Origin: Amycolatopsis umgeniensis | Lineage (GTDB): Bacteria > Actinomycetota > Actinomycetes > Mycobacteriales > Pseudonocardiaceae | Direction: 5' to 3' | DNA: 64,000 nt | NCBI RefSeq assembly: GCF_014205155.1 | Contig: NZ_JACHMX010000001.1 | Location: 4,836,001-4,900,000, forward strand | Part shown: positions 24,958-33,958 of the stretch, piece by piece | Numbering within the stretch: the stretch's first letter is position 1 | Layout: each line of letters starts with the position of its first letter | Notes under the pieces: model-generated | What the model saw: the letters and a program-made list of their open reading frames with translations, nothing else | Told to the model about the DNA's origin: nothing | The model's database searches: none | Translations under genes and position numbers: made by a program

Positions 24958-25350
24958 GTGACGGAACTCGCGATCGGACAGGTCACCGACAGGACGGGCC
25001 TCAGCGTGCACGCGCTTCGCTTCTACGAGAAGGAAGGGTTGCTCGCGGCGCCGGTGAAACGGGACGCGAACGGCCGTCGCGTGTACACCGAGCACGACGT
25101 CGAATGGATCCTGAACTGCACGAAGTTCCGGGCGTCCGGGATGCCGCTCGCCACTATCCGCGAATTCGCCGCACTCGTCCGGCAGGGGCCCGGCAACGAG
25201 GAAAAGCGGTTGGACCTGCTGCGGGAACATCAGAACACCGTCCGCGAGCGGATCGCCGAACTGGGCGACTGCCTGGAGCTGATCACCAGGAAGGTCGAGG
25301 TCTACGAGGAGCACGTCGCGCGGGGGACGGCGGGCGATCTCTGGCGATAA
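24958..25350 (+). CDS. MerR family regulator of the SDR gene
   Basis: A 130-residue regulator with the MerR winged helix (LAIGQVTDRTGLSVHALRFYEKEGLL), the second half wing (GRRVYTEHDVEWILNCTKFRASG) and a coiled-coil dimerisation helix. There is no metal-binding cysteine pair at the C-terminus, so it probably senses an organic compound. GTG at 24958; the operator inside the divergent promoter is 20 bases away. Confidence 0.9.
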   Translation: MTELAIGQVTDRTGLSVHALRFYEKEGLLAAPVKRDANGRRVYTEHDVEWILNCTKFRASGMPLATIREFAALVRQGPGNEEKRLDLLREHQNTVRERIAELGDCLELITRKVEVYEEHVARGTAGDLWR

Positions 25351-25459
25351 GCGTGTCCACAGTGGACAGACGGCACCACCCGATCGGTGCAACGTTTCGC
25401 CTGGCGATCGTCCGGGGCGGCCCCTAGGCTCTCCCGCTTGTGACCTGCGAGGTGAGACG

Positions 25460-26446
25460 ATGAGGTCCTTCGGCGCGGTGGATCCGGTGAAGATGGCGCT
25501 CGCGGGGCTCACCACGATGGCACTGGGGATGGCCGCGGCGCTCAACGCCGACGCCCTGCCGGTGATCGGTGGCGGCACCACCTATTCGGCCGAATTCTCC
25601 GACGCGGGCGGACTGCGCGAGGACAACGACGTCCGGGTCGCCGGGGTGAAGGTCGGCAAGGTGTCCGAGATCGACCTCGAAGGCGATCGCGTGCACGTCT
25701 CGTTCCGGGTCAAGGACGCCTGGCTCGGCGACGCGACGAGCGCGTCCATCCAGATCAAGAACGTCCTGGGGCAGAAGTACTTGGCGCTCGACCCGCGCGG
25801 CGAAGCGGTCCTCGATCCCGGCGACCCGATCCCGTTGCGGCGGACCACCGCGCCGTACGACGTCCTTGAAGCGTTTCGGGATCTGTCGAAAACCGTCGAC
25901 GCCATCGATGTCGATCAGCTCGCCAAGAGCTTCGACGCGATCTCGGCGACCTTCGCCGACACTCCAGCCGACGTCCGCGCCGCGCTCGACGGGATTTCGA
26001 AGCTCTCCGGCACCATCGCCTCCCGTGACCGGCAACTCCGGACGTTGGTGGCGAACACGCGGCAGGTCTCGCAGACCCTCGTCGACCGCGACACCGAGGC
26101 TCAGCGGCTGATCCAGGACGGCAACGCGCTGCTGCGCGCGATCTCCACCCGCCAGCAGGCGATCAAGGATCTGCTCGACGGATCGAAACGGCTCGCGACC
26201 GCCCTCGACGGCATCATCGCCGACAACGACGGGCAACTCGGGCCGGTGCTCGAACAGCTCGACCGGCTGACGTCGATGCTCCAGCGCAACCAGGACTCGC
26301 TGGCCAAGGGCATCGCGGCGTTCGCTCCGGCGATCCGGGTGCTCACCAACGTCGCGGGCAACGGGCACTGGATCGACGGCTACCTGTGCGGGCTCGTCCT
26401 GCCCTCGTTCGGCCCGATCAACGAGAAGGGCTGCTTCGAGAAGTGA
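25460..26446 (+). CDS. Orphan MCE (MlaD-type) protein
   Basis: A 328-residue protein with an N-terminal membrane anchor (ALAGLTTMALGMAAALNA), one MCE/MlaD domain (residues about 38-115, TYSAEFSDAGGLREDNDVRVAGVKVGKVSEI) and a long helical domain. The family forms tubes that carry lipids or sterols through the envelope. MCE loci normally hold six MCE genes with two YrbE permeases; here only one is present and its neighbours are unrelated. The C-terminal GYLCGLVLPSFGPINEKGC is like the third protein (MceC) of such sets. Confidence 0.85.
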   Translation: MRSFGAVDPVKMALAGLTTMALGMAAALNADALPVIGGGTTYSAEFSDAGGLREDNDVRVAGVKVGKVSEIDLEGDRVHVSFRVKDAWLGDATSASIQIKNVLGQKYLALDPRGEAVLDPGDPIPLRRTTAPYDVLEAFRDLSKTVDAIDVDQLAKSFDAISATFADTPADVRAALDGISKLSGTIASRDRQLRTLVANTRQVSQTLVDRDTEAQRLIQDGNALLRAISTRQQAIKDLLDGSKRLATALDGIIADNDGQLGPVLEQLDRLTSMLQRNQDSLAKGIAAFAPAIRVLTNVAGNGHWIDGYLCGLVLPSFGPINEKGCFEK

Positions 26447-26494
26447 CAACCGAGCGGAGTAGCAGGAGCAGGTGGCGGGGCCCGAGAGCGGTCG

Positions 26495-26929
26495 CTAGGG
26501 CTTAGTCCGCCGCAGCCAGAACAGCCCGACCACCGGCAGCACCAGCGGGATGAACAGGTACCCCTGCCCGTACACCGACCAAACGGTCGCGTGCGGGAAG
26601 GCCTCGCGGTCGAAGAGGCTGAACGTCCCGACGGTCAGCACGCCGAGCAGTTCGATCCCGCAGGCGGCCAGCGCGATCCGCCACCAGCCCGCGCCGCGGC
26701 GGGCGAGGGCCACGGTGGCCAGGAGGTAGACGACGGCCGCGAACGCGGAGAGGGCGTAGGCCAGCGGGGCCTCGTCGAATTTGGTGCTGATCTGCACGGC
26801 GGCGCGTGAGGTCGCCGCGAGCGCGAAGATCGCGTACACGGCGACCAGGATCCGACCCGGGCCGGAGGCCTTGTCCGTACGGGCGGGGGTAGCGGTGTCC
26901 ACCGTGTTCTCCTCGGTTCCTTCAGGCAC
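26495..26929 (-). CDS. Four-TM membrane protein, unknown
   Basis: A 144-residue integral membrane protein with about four hydrophobic segments from residue 27 on (ILVAVYAIFALAATSRAAV, ALSAFAAVVYLLATVALA, IALAACGIELLGVLTVGTF, LFIPLVLPVVGLFWL). The N-terminal 25 residues are polar. It overlaps the next upstream gene by eight bases and so forms an operon with it. Function not recognised. Confidence 0.7.
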   Translation of the reverse strand: MPEGTEENTVDTATPARTDKASGPGRILVAVYAIFALAATSRAAVQISTKFDEAPLAYALSAFAAVVYLLATVALARRGAGWWRIALAACGIELLGVLTVGTFSLFDREAFPHATVWSVYGQGYLFIPLVLPVVGLFWLRRTKP

Positions 26930-27287
26930 TGGCGCCCGCCCACACCTCGTGCAGCCGGAGCACCATCACCGGGATCGCGAGGCAGGCGATCCCGAGGATC
27001 GCGGTGCTCGACCGCGTGCGCTCGGCCAGCGCCCAGAACGTCCCGAGCGGGAGCACGACCAGGCAGCCGATCAGATAAGCCAGATAGGTGGCCATGCTGC
27101 CGGGGCGGCCGCCGTCGATCAGCAGCACCACGCCGATCACGAGCTGGGCCACCAGGAGCAGTTCGACGACGGCGAGGCCGGCGAGCAGTGGGTTGTCGGG
27201 GAGCTTCTTGCGCGCGGACTGCACGAAACTCCACACCGCGACCAACGTCGCGCAGATCGCGACGGTCACCGCGAAGCCTGTGATCAC
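26922..27287 (-). CDS. Four-TM membrane protein, unknown
   Basis: A 121-residue hydrophobic protein with four probable membrane segments covering most of its length, first gene of a two-gene operon. No recognisable domain. Both proteins are the size of conserved actinobacterial membrane pairs of unknown function. Confidence 0.7.
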   Translation of the reverse strand: MITGFAVTVAICATLVAVWSFVQSARKKLPDNPLLAGLAVVELLLVAQLVIGVVLLIDGGRPGSMATYLAYLIGCLVVLPLGTFWALAERTRSSTAILGIACLAIPVMVLRLHEVWAGASA

Positions 27288-27712
27288 ACCCGCCTCCTTA
27301 CCCGCTCCACCGGCGACAACGTACCTCCGGACGGGTCGCCGCCGACGGGCGACCGGTGGGCCGCGTGGCGGAGGCCACGGGGCGGGCAGTGGTCCAGACC
27401 TCGGGTGAATAGATCACGAAGCGCTTTTGGTCGGCACTCGGCCGATTCCGCCGCGCATTATTGTGATCGGCGCCGGGACCAGGGATTACGTCGCAGGTAC
27501 GTTCCTGTTACACACCGACCGGGTGGTTGAAATCCTCGATGATCTCACGCTGGGTACCCCTACTATTCGGTAGGTTTCGAATTCACGTCCCTGAACAGCC
27601 CATCCGAACCCCCGGTATGGCGGATTGGCCGTTCGGTATCCGGCGGGTGGAATATTCCCCATCGCGATGGTGCACATGGCCCATCCGATTGGTGCCAAGG
27701 AGGGGGCGCTCG
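27288..27712. other. Promoter region of the lanthipeptide cluster
   Basis: A 425-base gene-free stretch, AT-richer after 27420. It must hold the promoter of the lanthipeptide synthetase operon; no clear -10/-35 pair or direct-repeat operator of the RamR kind could be singled out. Confidence 0.4.
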
Positions 27713-30256
27713 ATGGACGTCCGGTACGAAGCGTATTGCTTCGCCGATCCGCTGTTCTTCGATGAGCAGCGGGAAACCGGGGACGCCGCCGACGATTTCG
27801 CCTCCCTGTTGCCGGCTCCCGAGTCAGGTTGGCGGACCGGGGTGCGCGGAGTGTGGCGCATGATGCACCCTCTTGCTCGAAACCTTCCCTTGCAGGGCTG
27901 GAAAATCCACGTTTCGGCAGGGCTGGGCAACGCCGAGCGAGTGCTCGTGAAGGTGCACGAGCATTGTCTCGAGCACAATCTGTCCTACAAGCACCTTCGC
28001 TCGCGGAGCACCCTGCTCGCCCGGAATTCCAAATACGCCCCGCGTGACGGAAGCGGCAAGTTACTGACTCTTTATCCAGCTGACAACAACGAGCTCGAGC
28101 GCGTTCTCGTCGAGTTGTCCGCGAAGCTCGACGGGGAACCCGGCGCGTACATTCTCAGTGATCTCCGGTATGGTGCCGGGCCGCTCTACGTCCGCTACGG
28201 CGGATTCGCCGAGCAATGGGTCGAACTCGACGGGAAACGTGTCCTCGCGGTGCGCAAACCGGACGGAACCCTGGTCCCGGACAAGCGCGAGCCCACCTTC
28301 TCCGTACCCGACTGGGTGACGATTCCGGAGTTCCTCGCGCCTCATCTCGCAGCTCGCAAGGGTGGCGGCGCGGATCGATTCCCTTATCAGGTGAAAAGTT
28401 CACTGCACTTCTCGAACGGCGGCGGCGTGTACCTCGCCGACCGGAAGGACGACGGCGAAGAGGTGGTCCTCAAGGAGGCCAGGCCGTTCGCCGGCCTCGA
28501 CCGCGACGAGATCGACGCCGTCGACCGTCTCCGCTGGGAGCACGAGGTGCTGGAGCGGCTGAAGGGCATCGAGGGCATCCCCGCGACCTTCGACCGCTTC
28601 ACCGTCTGGGAGCACCACTTCCTGGCCATGGAGTACATGCCGGGCGTTTCCCTCGGCAGCTGGCTGGCCCGCAACTACCCGCTCACCCGGCGGGACTGCA
28701 CCGAGGCCGACATCGTCGCCTACACCGAGCGAGCCCTGGCGCTGGTCGGCCGCGTGGAGCGGATGGTCGACGAGGTGCACGACCGCAGGATCGTCTTCGG
28801 CGACCTGCACTCGATGAACATCCTGGTCGACGGCGACGACGACAAGATCGGGCTGATCGACTTCGAGATGGCCACGGACGCCGACAGCGGCAAACGGCCG
28901 GCGCTCGGCGCACCCGGGTTCCGCGCCCCGCGGGACCGGAACGGGTTCGAGATCGACGACTACGCGATCGCCGTGCTGAAGCTGTGGATCTTCCTGCCGC
29001 TCACCACGCTCCTCGAGCTCGCCCCCGCGAAGCTGCGCGGGCTCGCGGACTTCGTCCAGCGGCGTTTCGACGTCCCGGAGGGCTACGCCGACTCGATCGT
29101 CGCCGAACTCGCGCCGCGGAACACCCCGCCTCGGAGCGCTTCGACCGAGCTCGACCAGGAAAAACCCGACTGGGCGCTGGTCCGCAAGCAGATCGTGGAG
29201 GGGATCCTCGCCTCCGCGACCCCCGAGCGCACCGACCGGCTCTTCCCCGGCGACATCGAGCAGTTCCGCGTCGGCGGAGCCTGCTTCGGCTACGGCGCGG
29301 CCGGTGTCCTCCATGCCCTGAAGGCTGTCGGCGGCGAGCGGTATCCCGATCACGAACGCTGGCTGCTGGACTCGATCCGCCGCGAACCGCCCGGCCGCCC
29401 GGGGTTCTACGACGGCTCGTACGGAATCGCGTACGTCCTCGAAGAGCTCGGATACCGCGATGAGGCCACCAAGCTGCTGGCGGCGTCGGCGACGCTGGTC
29501 GAGCAGACCACCGACCACAGCCTCGAAGGCGGTTTGTCCGGAATCGGGCTCACCCAGCTGCACTTCGCGGTGGCCCGCAAGGACAACGAGTTCGGCAGGC
29601 AGGCGCTCGCCACCGCGGTGCGGCTCGCCGAGGCGCTCGAGACCGCCGACCCACCCGGCAAATTCGCCAGGGCGGGCCTGCTCAACGGCTGGTCCGGGCC
29701 GGCGCTGCTGTTCGTCCGGCTGTTCGAGCGCACCCGTGAAGAGGGCTGGCTGTCCTTCGCCGACCAGGCGCTGGAGCGGGATCTCGAGGAATGCGTCGAG
29801 TCCGACGACGGCTCCTTGCAGGCCCGCGACGGCGAATCCAGGACGCTGCCTTACGTGGGTGTCGGCGGCGCGGGGATCCTCATGGTCGCCGAAGAGCTGG
29901 CGAAGTACCGCCCGGACGCGAAGTCGTTGAAGAGCCTCTCCGGTCTTCGGGAAGCCTGCCGAGGCGAGTTCGTCATCCATCCCGGCCTCTTCTTCGGCCG
30001 GTGCGGGCTGATGACCGCGCTCTCGATGGGGTCCGAGCCTGATCAACGCGTCCGCGACGCCATCGACCTGCATCTTTCCCGGCTTTCCTGGTACGCGATG
30101 CCGTACAAGGGCGGCCTGGCGTTCCCCGGCAACCAGCTGCTTCGGCTGTCGATGGACGTCGTCACCGGCGGCGCGGGCGTGCTCCTCGCCCTCGCCGCGA
30201 CCCTGGACGGAAAGGCCGTGCTGCCTTTCCTGTCCTCCCGGACCACCGGCCACTGA
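27713..30256 (+). CDS. Class III lanthipeptide synthetase LanKC
   Basis: An 847-residue three-domain enzyme that phosphorylates Ser/Thr of the precursor, eliminates phosphate and forms (methyl)lanthionine or labionin rings. Residues 1-220 are the lyase domain. The kinase domain starts LHFSNGGGVYLA (glycine loop, about 231-242) with Lys254 in VVLKEA, catalytic Asp364 in VFGDLHSMNILV, and DFE (393-395) in place of DFG. The cyclase-like domain from about 480 has GGLSGIG, YVGVGGAGIL, GRCGLM and TGGAGVL motifs without the full zinc-ligand set of class I, II and IV cyclases. ATG at 27713 follows AAGGAGGGGG. First gene of the cluster with the precursor and two exporters. Confidence 0.95.
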   Translation: MDVRYEAYCFADPLFFDEQRETGDAADDFASLLPAPESGWRTGVRGVWRMMHPLARNLPLQGWKIHVSAGLGNAERVLVKVHEHCLEHNLSYKHLRSRSTLLARNSKYAPRDGSGKLLTLYPADNNELERVLVELSAKLDGEPGAYILSDLRYGAGPLYVRYGGFAEQWVELDGKRVLAVRKPDGTLVPDKREPTFSVPDWVTIPEFLAPHLAARKGGGADRFPYQVKSSLHFSNGGGVYLADRKDDGEEVVLKEARPFAGLDRDEIDAVDRLRWEHEVLERLKGIEGIPATFDRFTVWEHHFLAMEYMPGVSLGSWLARNYPLTRRDCTEADIVAYTERALALVGRVERMVDEVHDRRIVFGDLHSMNILVDGDDDKIGLIDFEMATDADSGKRPALGAPGFRAPRDRNGFEIDDYAIAVLKLWIFLPLTTLLELAPAKLRGLADFVQRRFDVPEGYADSIVAELAPRNTPPRSASTELDQEKPDWALVRKQIVEGILASATPERTDRLFPGDIEQFRVGGACFGYGAAGVLHALKAVGGERYPDHERWLLDSIRREPPGRPGFYDGSYGIAYVLEELGYRDEATKLLAASATLVEQTTDHSLEGGLSGIGLTQLHFAVARKDNEFGRQALATAVRLAEALETADPPGKFARAGLLNGWSGPALLFVRLFERTREEGWLSFADQALERDLEECVESDDGSLQARDGESRTLPYVGVGGAGILMVAEELAKYRPDAKSLKSLSGLREACRGEFVIHPGLFFGRCGLMTALSMGSEPDQRVRDAIDLHLSRLSWYAMPYKGGLAFPGNQLLRLSMDVVTGGAGVLLALAATLDGKAVLPFLSSRTTGH

Positions 30257-30294
30257 CGGCCGGCGGAAACAGAAAACCGATGAAAGGGAACACC

Positions 30295-30435
30295 ATGGAA
30301 CTGGTTCTCGACCTGCAGGCCCTGGAAGCCCCCGAGGTTCTCGAAGGTGGCCACGGCGGCGGCGGCGGGGGCAGCAACCTGAGCCTGCTCGCTTCCTGCA
30401 ACAACAGCACCATCAGCCTGCTGACCTGCCACTGA
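30295..30435 (+). CDS. lanA: Class III lanthipeptide precursor (SapB/AmfS-like)
   Basis: A 46-residue peptide. The leader MELVLDLQALEAPEVLEGG has the LDLQxLE recognition helix of class III leaders. A Gly-rich spacer (residues 18-26) leads to the core with two Ser-x2-Ser-x(n)-Cys units: S27, S30, C35 and S38, S41, C45. The second fits the SapB and AmfS pattern (x3 before Cys); the first has four residues between Ser30 and Cys35. LanKC is expected to make two labionin or lanthionine rings. AAAGGGA precedes the ATG. Members of the family act as surfactant morphogens for aerial growth. Processing and export are presumably by the two ABC proteins downstream. Confidence 0.93.
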   Translation: MELVLDLQALEAPEVLEGGHGGGGGGSNLSLLASCNNSTISLLTCH

Positions 30436-30468
30436 TCATCGGCGAGTCGCCAGCTGAACACTGAAGGT

Positions 30469-30503
30469 GCGGGAGCGGCACAGGCCAAGTGCGCCGCTCC
30501 CGC
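30469..30503 (+). terminator. Hairpin between lanthipeptide precursor and exporter genes
   Basis: GCGGGAGCGGC and GCCGCTCCCGC are perfect 11-bp arms around a 13-base loop, followed by a T-rich run. It probably ends most transcripts after the precursor gene, keeping precursor mRNA above exporter mRNA. Confidence 0.75.
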
Positions 30504-30557
30504 GCTTTCATTTTGCCTTTCGAATCGTCTCGATGGGATCACGGATTGAGGAGTGGC

Positions 30558-32225
30558 ATGGCGGGGCCCGCCGATCGGCTGCTGACCACCGTGACCACGC
30601 TCGATCGTCCCCGCCTGGTCGTGCTGATCTTGAGCGCGCTCGCCGGGACGGCGGCGGGACTGCTCCTGCCCGGCGCGCTGGCCGCGGCCGTCGACGCCGT
30701 GGTGGCCGGACGTCCCAGCCTCCCCGAGGTCTCCTGGCTGGTCGTCCTCGGTGTCACCGAGATCGCGGTCGTCCTGATCGGCGGGATCCTGACAGCGCGG
30801 ATGACGGCCTACGCGACGGCGTGGCTGCGCCGCGAACTCACCGACCGCTACCTGGCGCTCGGCACCCGATCGGCCTTCGCCGACGGTGACTCGATCAGCA
30901 GGCTCACCAGCGACTGCACCGGTGCCGGACTGGTCGCTTCGGTCGTCGTCCAGCTCGGTTCGACGACGGTGATCTCCGGCGGCTCCGTCGTCCTGCTCGC
31001 GCTGATGGACTGGCGGCTCGCACTCGTCTTCCTCGCCAGCATCCCGTTCGGCCTGATGCTGGCGCGCACGCATCTGAAGAACACCGCCGACGACGTCCTG
31101 ACCTATCAAGAGGTGTCCGGCGAACTGGCGGCGAGGATGATCGACGCCGTCGCCGGGCTCCGCACGATCGCCGCGTCGGGCACCGCCGACCGCGAAGCCG
31201 AACGTGTGCTGCGGCCGCTGCCGAAGCTGAGTCTCGCCGGCCGCGGGATGTGGCGCACGCAGGCCCGGATGGTGTGGCGCTCCGGTCTGCTGCTGCCCGC
31301 GGCGGAACTCGCCGTGCTCGTCGCCGCCGGTTTCGGCGTGATGGAAGGACGGCTGACCGTCGGCCAGGTCCTCGCGGCGCTCGGTTACGTGGCGCTCGGC
31401 ATGGGCCTGGTCACCCAGATTCCTTTGCTCACCACACTTTCCCGCGCGCGGTCGTGTGCGGAACGGATCAGCGAGGTGCTGGCCTCGCCGGTCCCCGAAC
31501 CGGGTGAACTCGGCGTCGTCCCCGGGCGGGGCACGCTCGAACTGCGCGGTGTCACCGTCGAAGGCGCGCTGCGCGAGGTCGACCTGCTCGTGCGGGGCGG
31601 CCGGTTCACCGCGGTCGTCGGACGCTCCGGCGCCGGGAAGTCCGTGCTGGTCAACGTCCTCGGCGGGCTGGTGACCCCGGACGAGGGGACCGCGGTGCTC
31701 GACGGCCGTCCGCTGGAGAAGCTGCGGCCGTACGAACTGCGCGCCGTCGTCGGGTTCGCCTTCGAGCGGCCCGCGCTGCTCGGCGCGACCATCGGCGACG
31801 CCGTCGGGTACGGCTCGTGGGCCGGTGAGGCCGCCGTGCGCGGCGCCTGCCAGTCCGCGCAGGTCGACGACCTGATCGTCCGGCTGCCGGACGGCTATCG
31901 GACCCCGCTTGCGGAGACCCCGCTTTCCGGCGGGGAGGCGCAGCGCATCGGGCTGGCGCGCGCGATCGCGCACGCGCCGCGGGTGCTCATCCTCGACGAC
32001 GCCACCGCCAGCCTCGACACGGTCACCGAAGCCGCCGTCGAGGAAGCGATCGAACGCACCCTTCCCGGCAGGACCCGGGTGGTGGTGACGCATCGCGCGG
32101 CCACCGCGGCGCGGGCGGACACCGTGGTGTGGCTGGAAGACGGCCGGGTCCGCGCGGCCGGCCCGCACGCGGAGTTGTGGAAGAACCCGGCTTATCAGGC
32201 TGTTTTCACCGGGGACGCGCAGTGA
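30558..32225 (+). CDS. lanT1: ABC exporter half-transporter 1, lanthipeptide cluster
   Basis: A 555-residue fusion of six-TM permease (residues about 15-280) and ATPase. Walker A is GRSGAGKSVL, the ABC signature LSGGEAQRIGLA, and Walker B VLILDDATASLD. ATG at 30558 follows GAGGAG. It overlaps the second transporter gene by four bases, and the two surely form one heterodimeric exporter like RamA/RamB or AmfA/AmfB of the SapB loci. Export of the modified peptide is inferred from the cluster. Confidence 0.93.
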   Translation: MAGPADRLLTTVTTLDRPRLVVLILSALAGTAAGLLLPGALAAAVDAVVAGRPSLPEVSWLVVLGVTEIAVVLIGGILTARMTAYATAWLRRELTDRYLALGTRSAFADGDSISRLTSDCTGAGLVASVVVQLGSTTVISGGSVVLLALMDWRLALVFLASIPFGLMLARTHLKNTADDVLTYQEVSGELAARMIDAVAGLRTIAASGTADREAERVLRPLPKLSLAGRGMWRTQARMVWRSGLLLPAAELAVLVAAGFGVMEGRLTVGQVLAALGYVALGMGLVTQIPLLTTLSRARSCAERISEVLASPVPEPGELGVVPGRGTLELRGVTVEGALREVDLLVRGGRFTAVVGRSGAGKSVLVNVLGGLVTPDEGTAVLDGRPLEKLRPYELRAVVGFAFERPALLGATIGDAVGYGSWAGEAAVRGACQSAQVDDLIVRLPDGYRTPLAETPLSGGEAQRIGLARAIAHAPRVLILDDATASLDTVTEAAVEEAIERTLPGRTRVVVTHRAATAARADTVVWLEDGRVRAAGPHAELWKNPAYQAVFTGDAQ

Positions 32226-33958
32226 GCGTCTGGGGGCTCTACCGTTCGGCGCTGGCCGGGCAGTGGAGAGGCGGGCTGGTACTGCTGGCCTGCTCCGTGC
32301 TGGAGAGCGCGCCCGCGTTCTTGTCCGGTCGCCTGGTCGAACTCGCGGTTGACGAGGGGTTTGCCGCGGCTCGGCCAGGCACCGGACTGCGTTGGCTCGC
32401 GGTGTTCGCCCTGGTCGCCGTGCTCGGCGCGCTCGGTTCGCGGCTGGTGTGGCATCAGCTCGGCAAGGTCGTCGAGCCGCTGCGCGACGCACTGGTGACC
32501 GCCGTCGTACGCGGGGTCCTGCACGATCCGGCGCCACCGCGGAACCAGCCGGACGCCAGCGGCGTCGCCCGCATCACCCAGCACGTCGAAGTGGTCCGCG
32601 ACGCCACGGCCGGGCTCCTGGTGCAGGCGCGCGGGATGATCGTGACGACGGTGGCGGCGTTGGCCGGGTTGTTCACCGTCGCCGGTTCGCTCGCGCTGAT
32701 CGTCGCGATCCCGGTGGTGGTCGCGGTCGGAGTGTTCGCCTGCCTGCTGCCGTCGCTGGCCCGCCGTCAGCGGGCGCTCGCACTGGCCGACGAGCGGACC
32801 GCCGAGGTCGCGGGCGCGTCGCTGTCCGGGATGCGCGACGTCGTCGCCTGCGGCGCGGAACCCCTCGCCGCCCTCGAGCTCTACGACGCCATCGACACGC
32901 AGGCGAAGGCCGCCGTGCGGGTGGCGCGATCCGGGGCGGCCCGGTCGGTGGTGATCGCGATCGGCGGTTTCGTGCCGCTGCTCGTGGCGTTGCTGGTGGC
33001 GCCCGGGATGGTCAAGGACGGCGTGCTCACCGCCGGGGCCGCGCTCGGCGCGCTCGTCTACCTGGCGACGACGATGCAGCCGGCGTTGCGGGGACTGGCC
33101 GCGACCGCGAGCACCGTGGTGCTGCGGCTGATCGTCGCGCTGCGGCGGCTGGCGGAAACCGCGGAGGCCGAACCGGAGGCCGACGGCACGGCCGAACCGG
33201 ACGGGTCCGCGATCTACGTGCGTGACCTGACCTTCAGCTGGGGCGCGGCGGCGGAGCCGGTGGTGCGCGGTCTCGACCTGCATCTGCGGCCCGGCGAGCG
33301 GCTCGCGGTGGTGGGGCCCAGCGGGATCGGCAAATCGACTTTGGCCGGGCTCCTGACCGGGATGCTCGAACCGCAGGCGGGCCGGGTGCTGCTCGGCGGG
33401 GCCCCGGTCCGGGAGATCCCGGCGGCGCTGCGGCACCGGATGGTCGCGCTGATCCCGCAGGAGGCCTACGTCTTCGCGGGCTCCGTGCGGGACAACGTCG
33501 GCCTGTTCGCGCAGACCGCGATGGACGGCGAACTGCGGGCGGCCGTGGCGGCCGTCGGCGCGGAACCGCTGGTGACGCGGCTCGGCGGTCTCGACGGCGA
33601 GATCGGGCACGGCACGCTGTCCGCCGGTGAGGCACAGCTGATCGCGCTCGCGCGGGTGTACGCGAGCGACGCGGACGTCGTCGTCCTCGACGAGGCGACG
33701 TCGCACCTCGACCCGCCCGCCGAAGCCCGCGCGGAACGGGCGTTCGCCGAGCGGGGCGGGGTGCTGGTGGTGATCGCGCACCGGCTGACGTCGGCGCTGC
33801 GCGCGGACCGGGTCCTGGTGATGGACGGCAAGGAAACCGCCCTCGGCACCCATCTCGAACTGATGGACCGGTCCACGCGCTACGCCCAGCTCATGCACGC
33901 GTGGTCGCCGCGGCTACCCCAGCCCAGTGCGCAGTTCTTCCAGCGCGCTCCTGAGTAG
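32222..33958 (+). CDS. lanT2: ABC exporter half-transporter 2, lanthipeptide cluster
   Basis: A 578-residue permease-ATPase fusion. Walker A is GPSGIGKSTL, Walker B VVLDEATSHLD, and the signature is degenerate (LSAGEAQLIALA), as is common in one half of a heterodimeric exporter. GTG at 32222 overlaps the previous stop (GTGA), so translation is coupled. The last 45 bases run into the convergent thioesterase gene with no terminator between them. Neither transporter half has a C39 peptidase domain, so the leader must be cut by some other protease. Confidence 0.93.
   Translation: MSVWGLYRSALAGQWRGGLVLLACSVLESAPAFLSGRLVELAVDEGFAAARPGTGLRWLAVFALVAVLGALGSRLVWHQLGKVVEPLRDALVTAVVRGVLHDPAPPRNQPDASGVARITQHVEVVRDATAGLLVQARGMIVTTVAALAGLFTVAGSLALIVAIPVVVAVGVFACLLPSLARRQRALALADERTAEVAGASLSGMRDVVACGAEPLAALELYDAIDTQAKAAVRVARSGAARSVVIAIGGFVPLLVALLVAPGMVKDGVLTAGAALGALVYLATTMQPALRGLAATASTVVLRLIVALRRLAETAEAEPEADGTAEPDGSAIYVRDLTFSWGAAAEPVVRGLDLHLRPGERLAVVGPSGIGKSTLAGLLTGMLEPQAGRVLLGGAPVREIPAALRHRMVALIPQEAYVFAGSVRDNVGLFAQTAMDGELRAAVAAVGAEPLVTRLGGLDGEIGHGTLSAGEAQLIALARVYASDADVVVLDEATSHLDPPAEARAERAFAERGGVLVVIAHRLTSALRADRVLVMDGKETALGTHLELMDRSTRYAQLMHAWSPRLPQPSAQFFQRAPE

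Noticed and set aside
30162..32537. Minus-strand open frame of 791 codons across the exporter genes
   Set aside because: Antisense to ABC transporters with intact Walker motifs; no ribosome site or domain.
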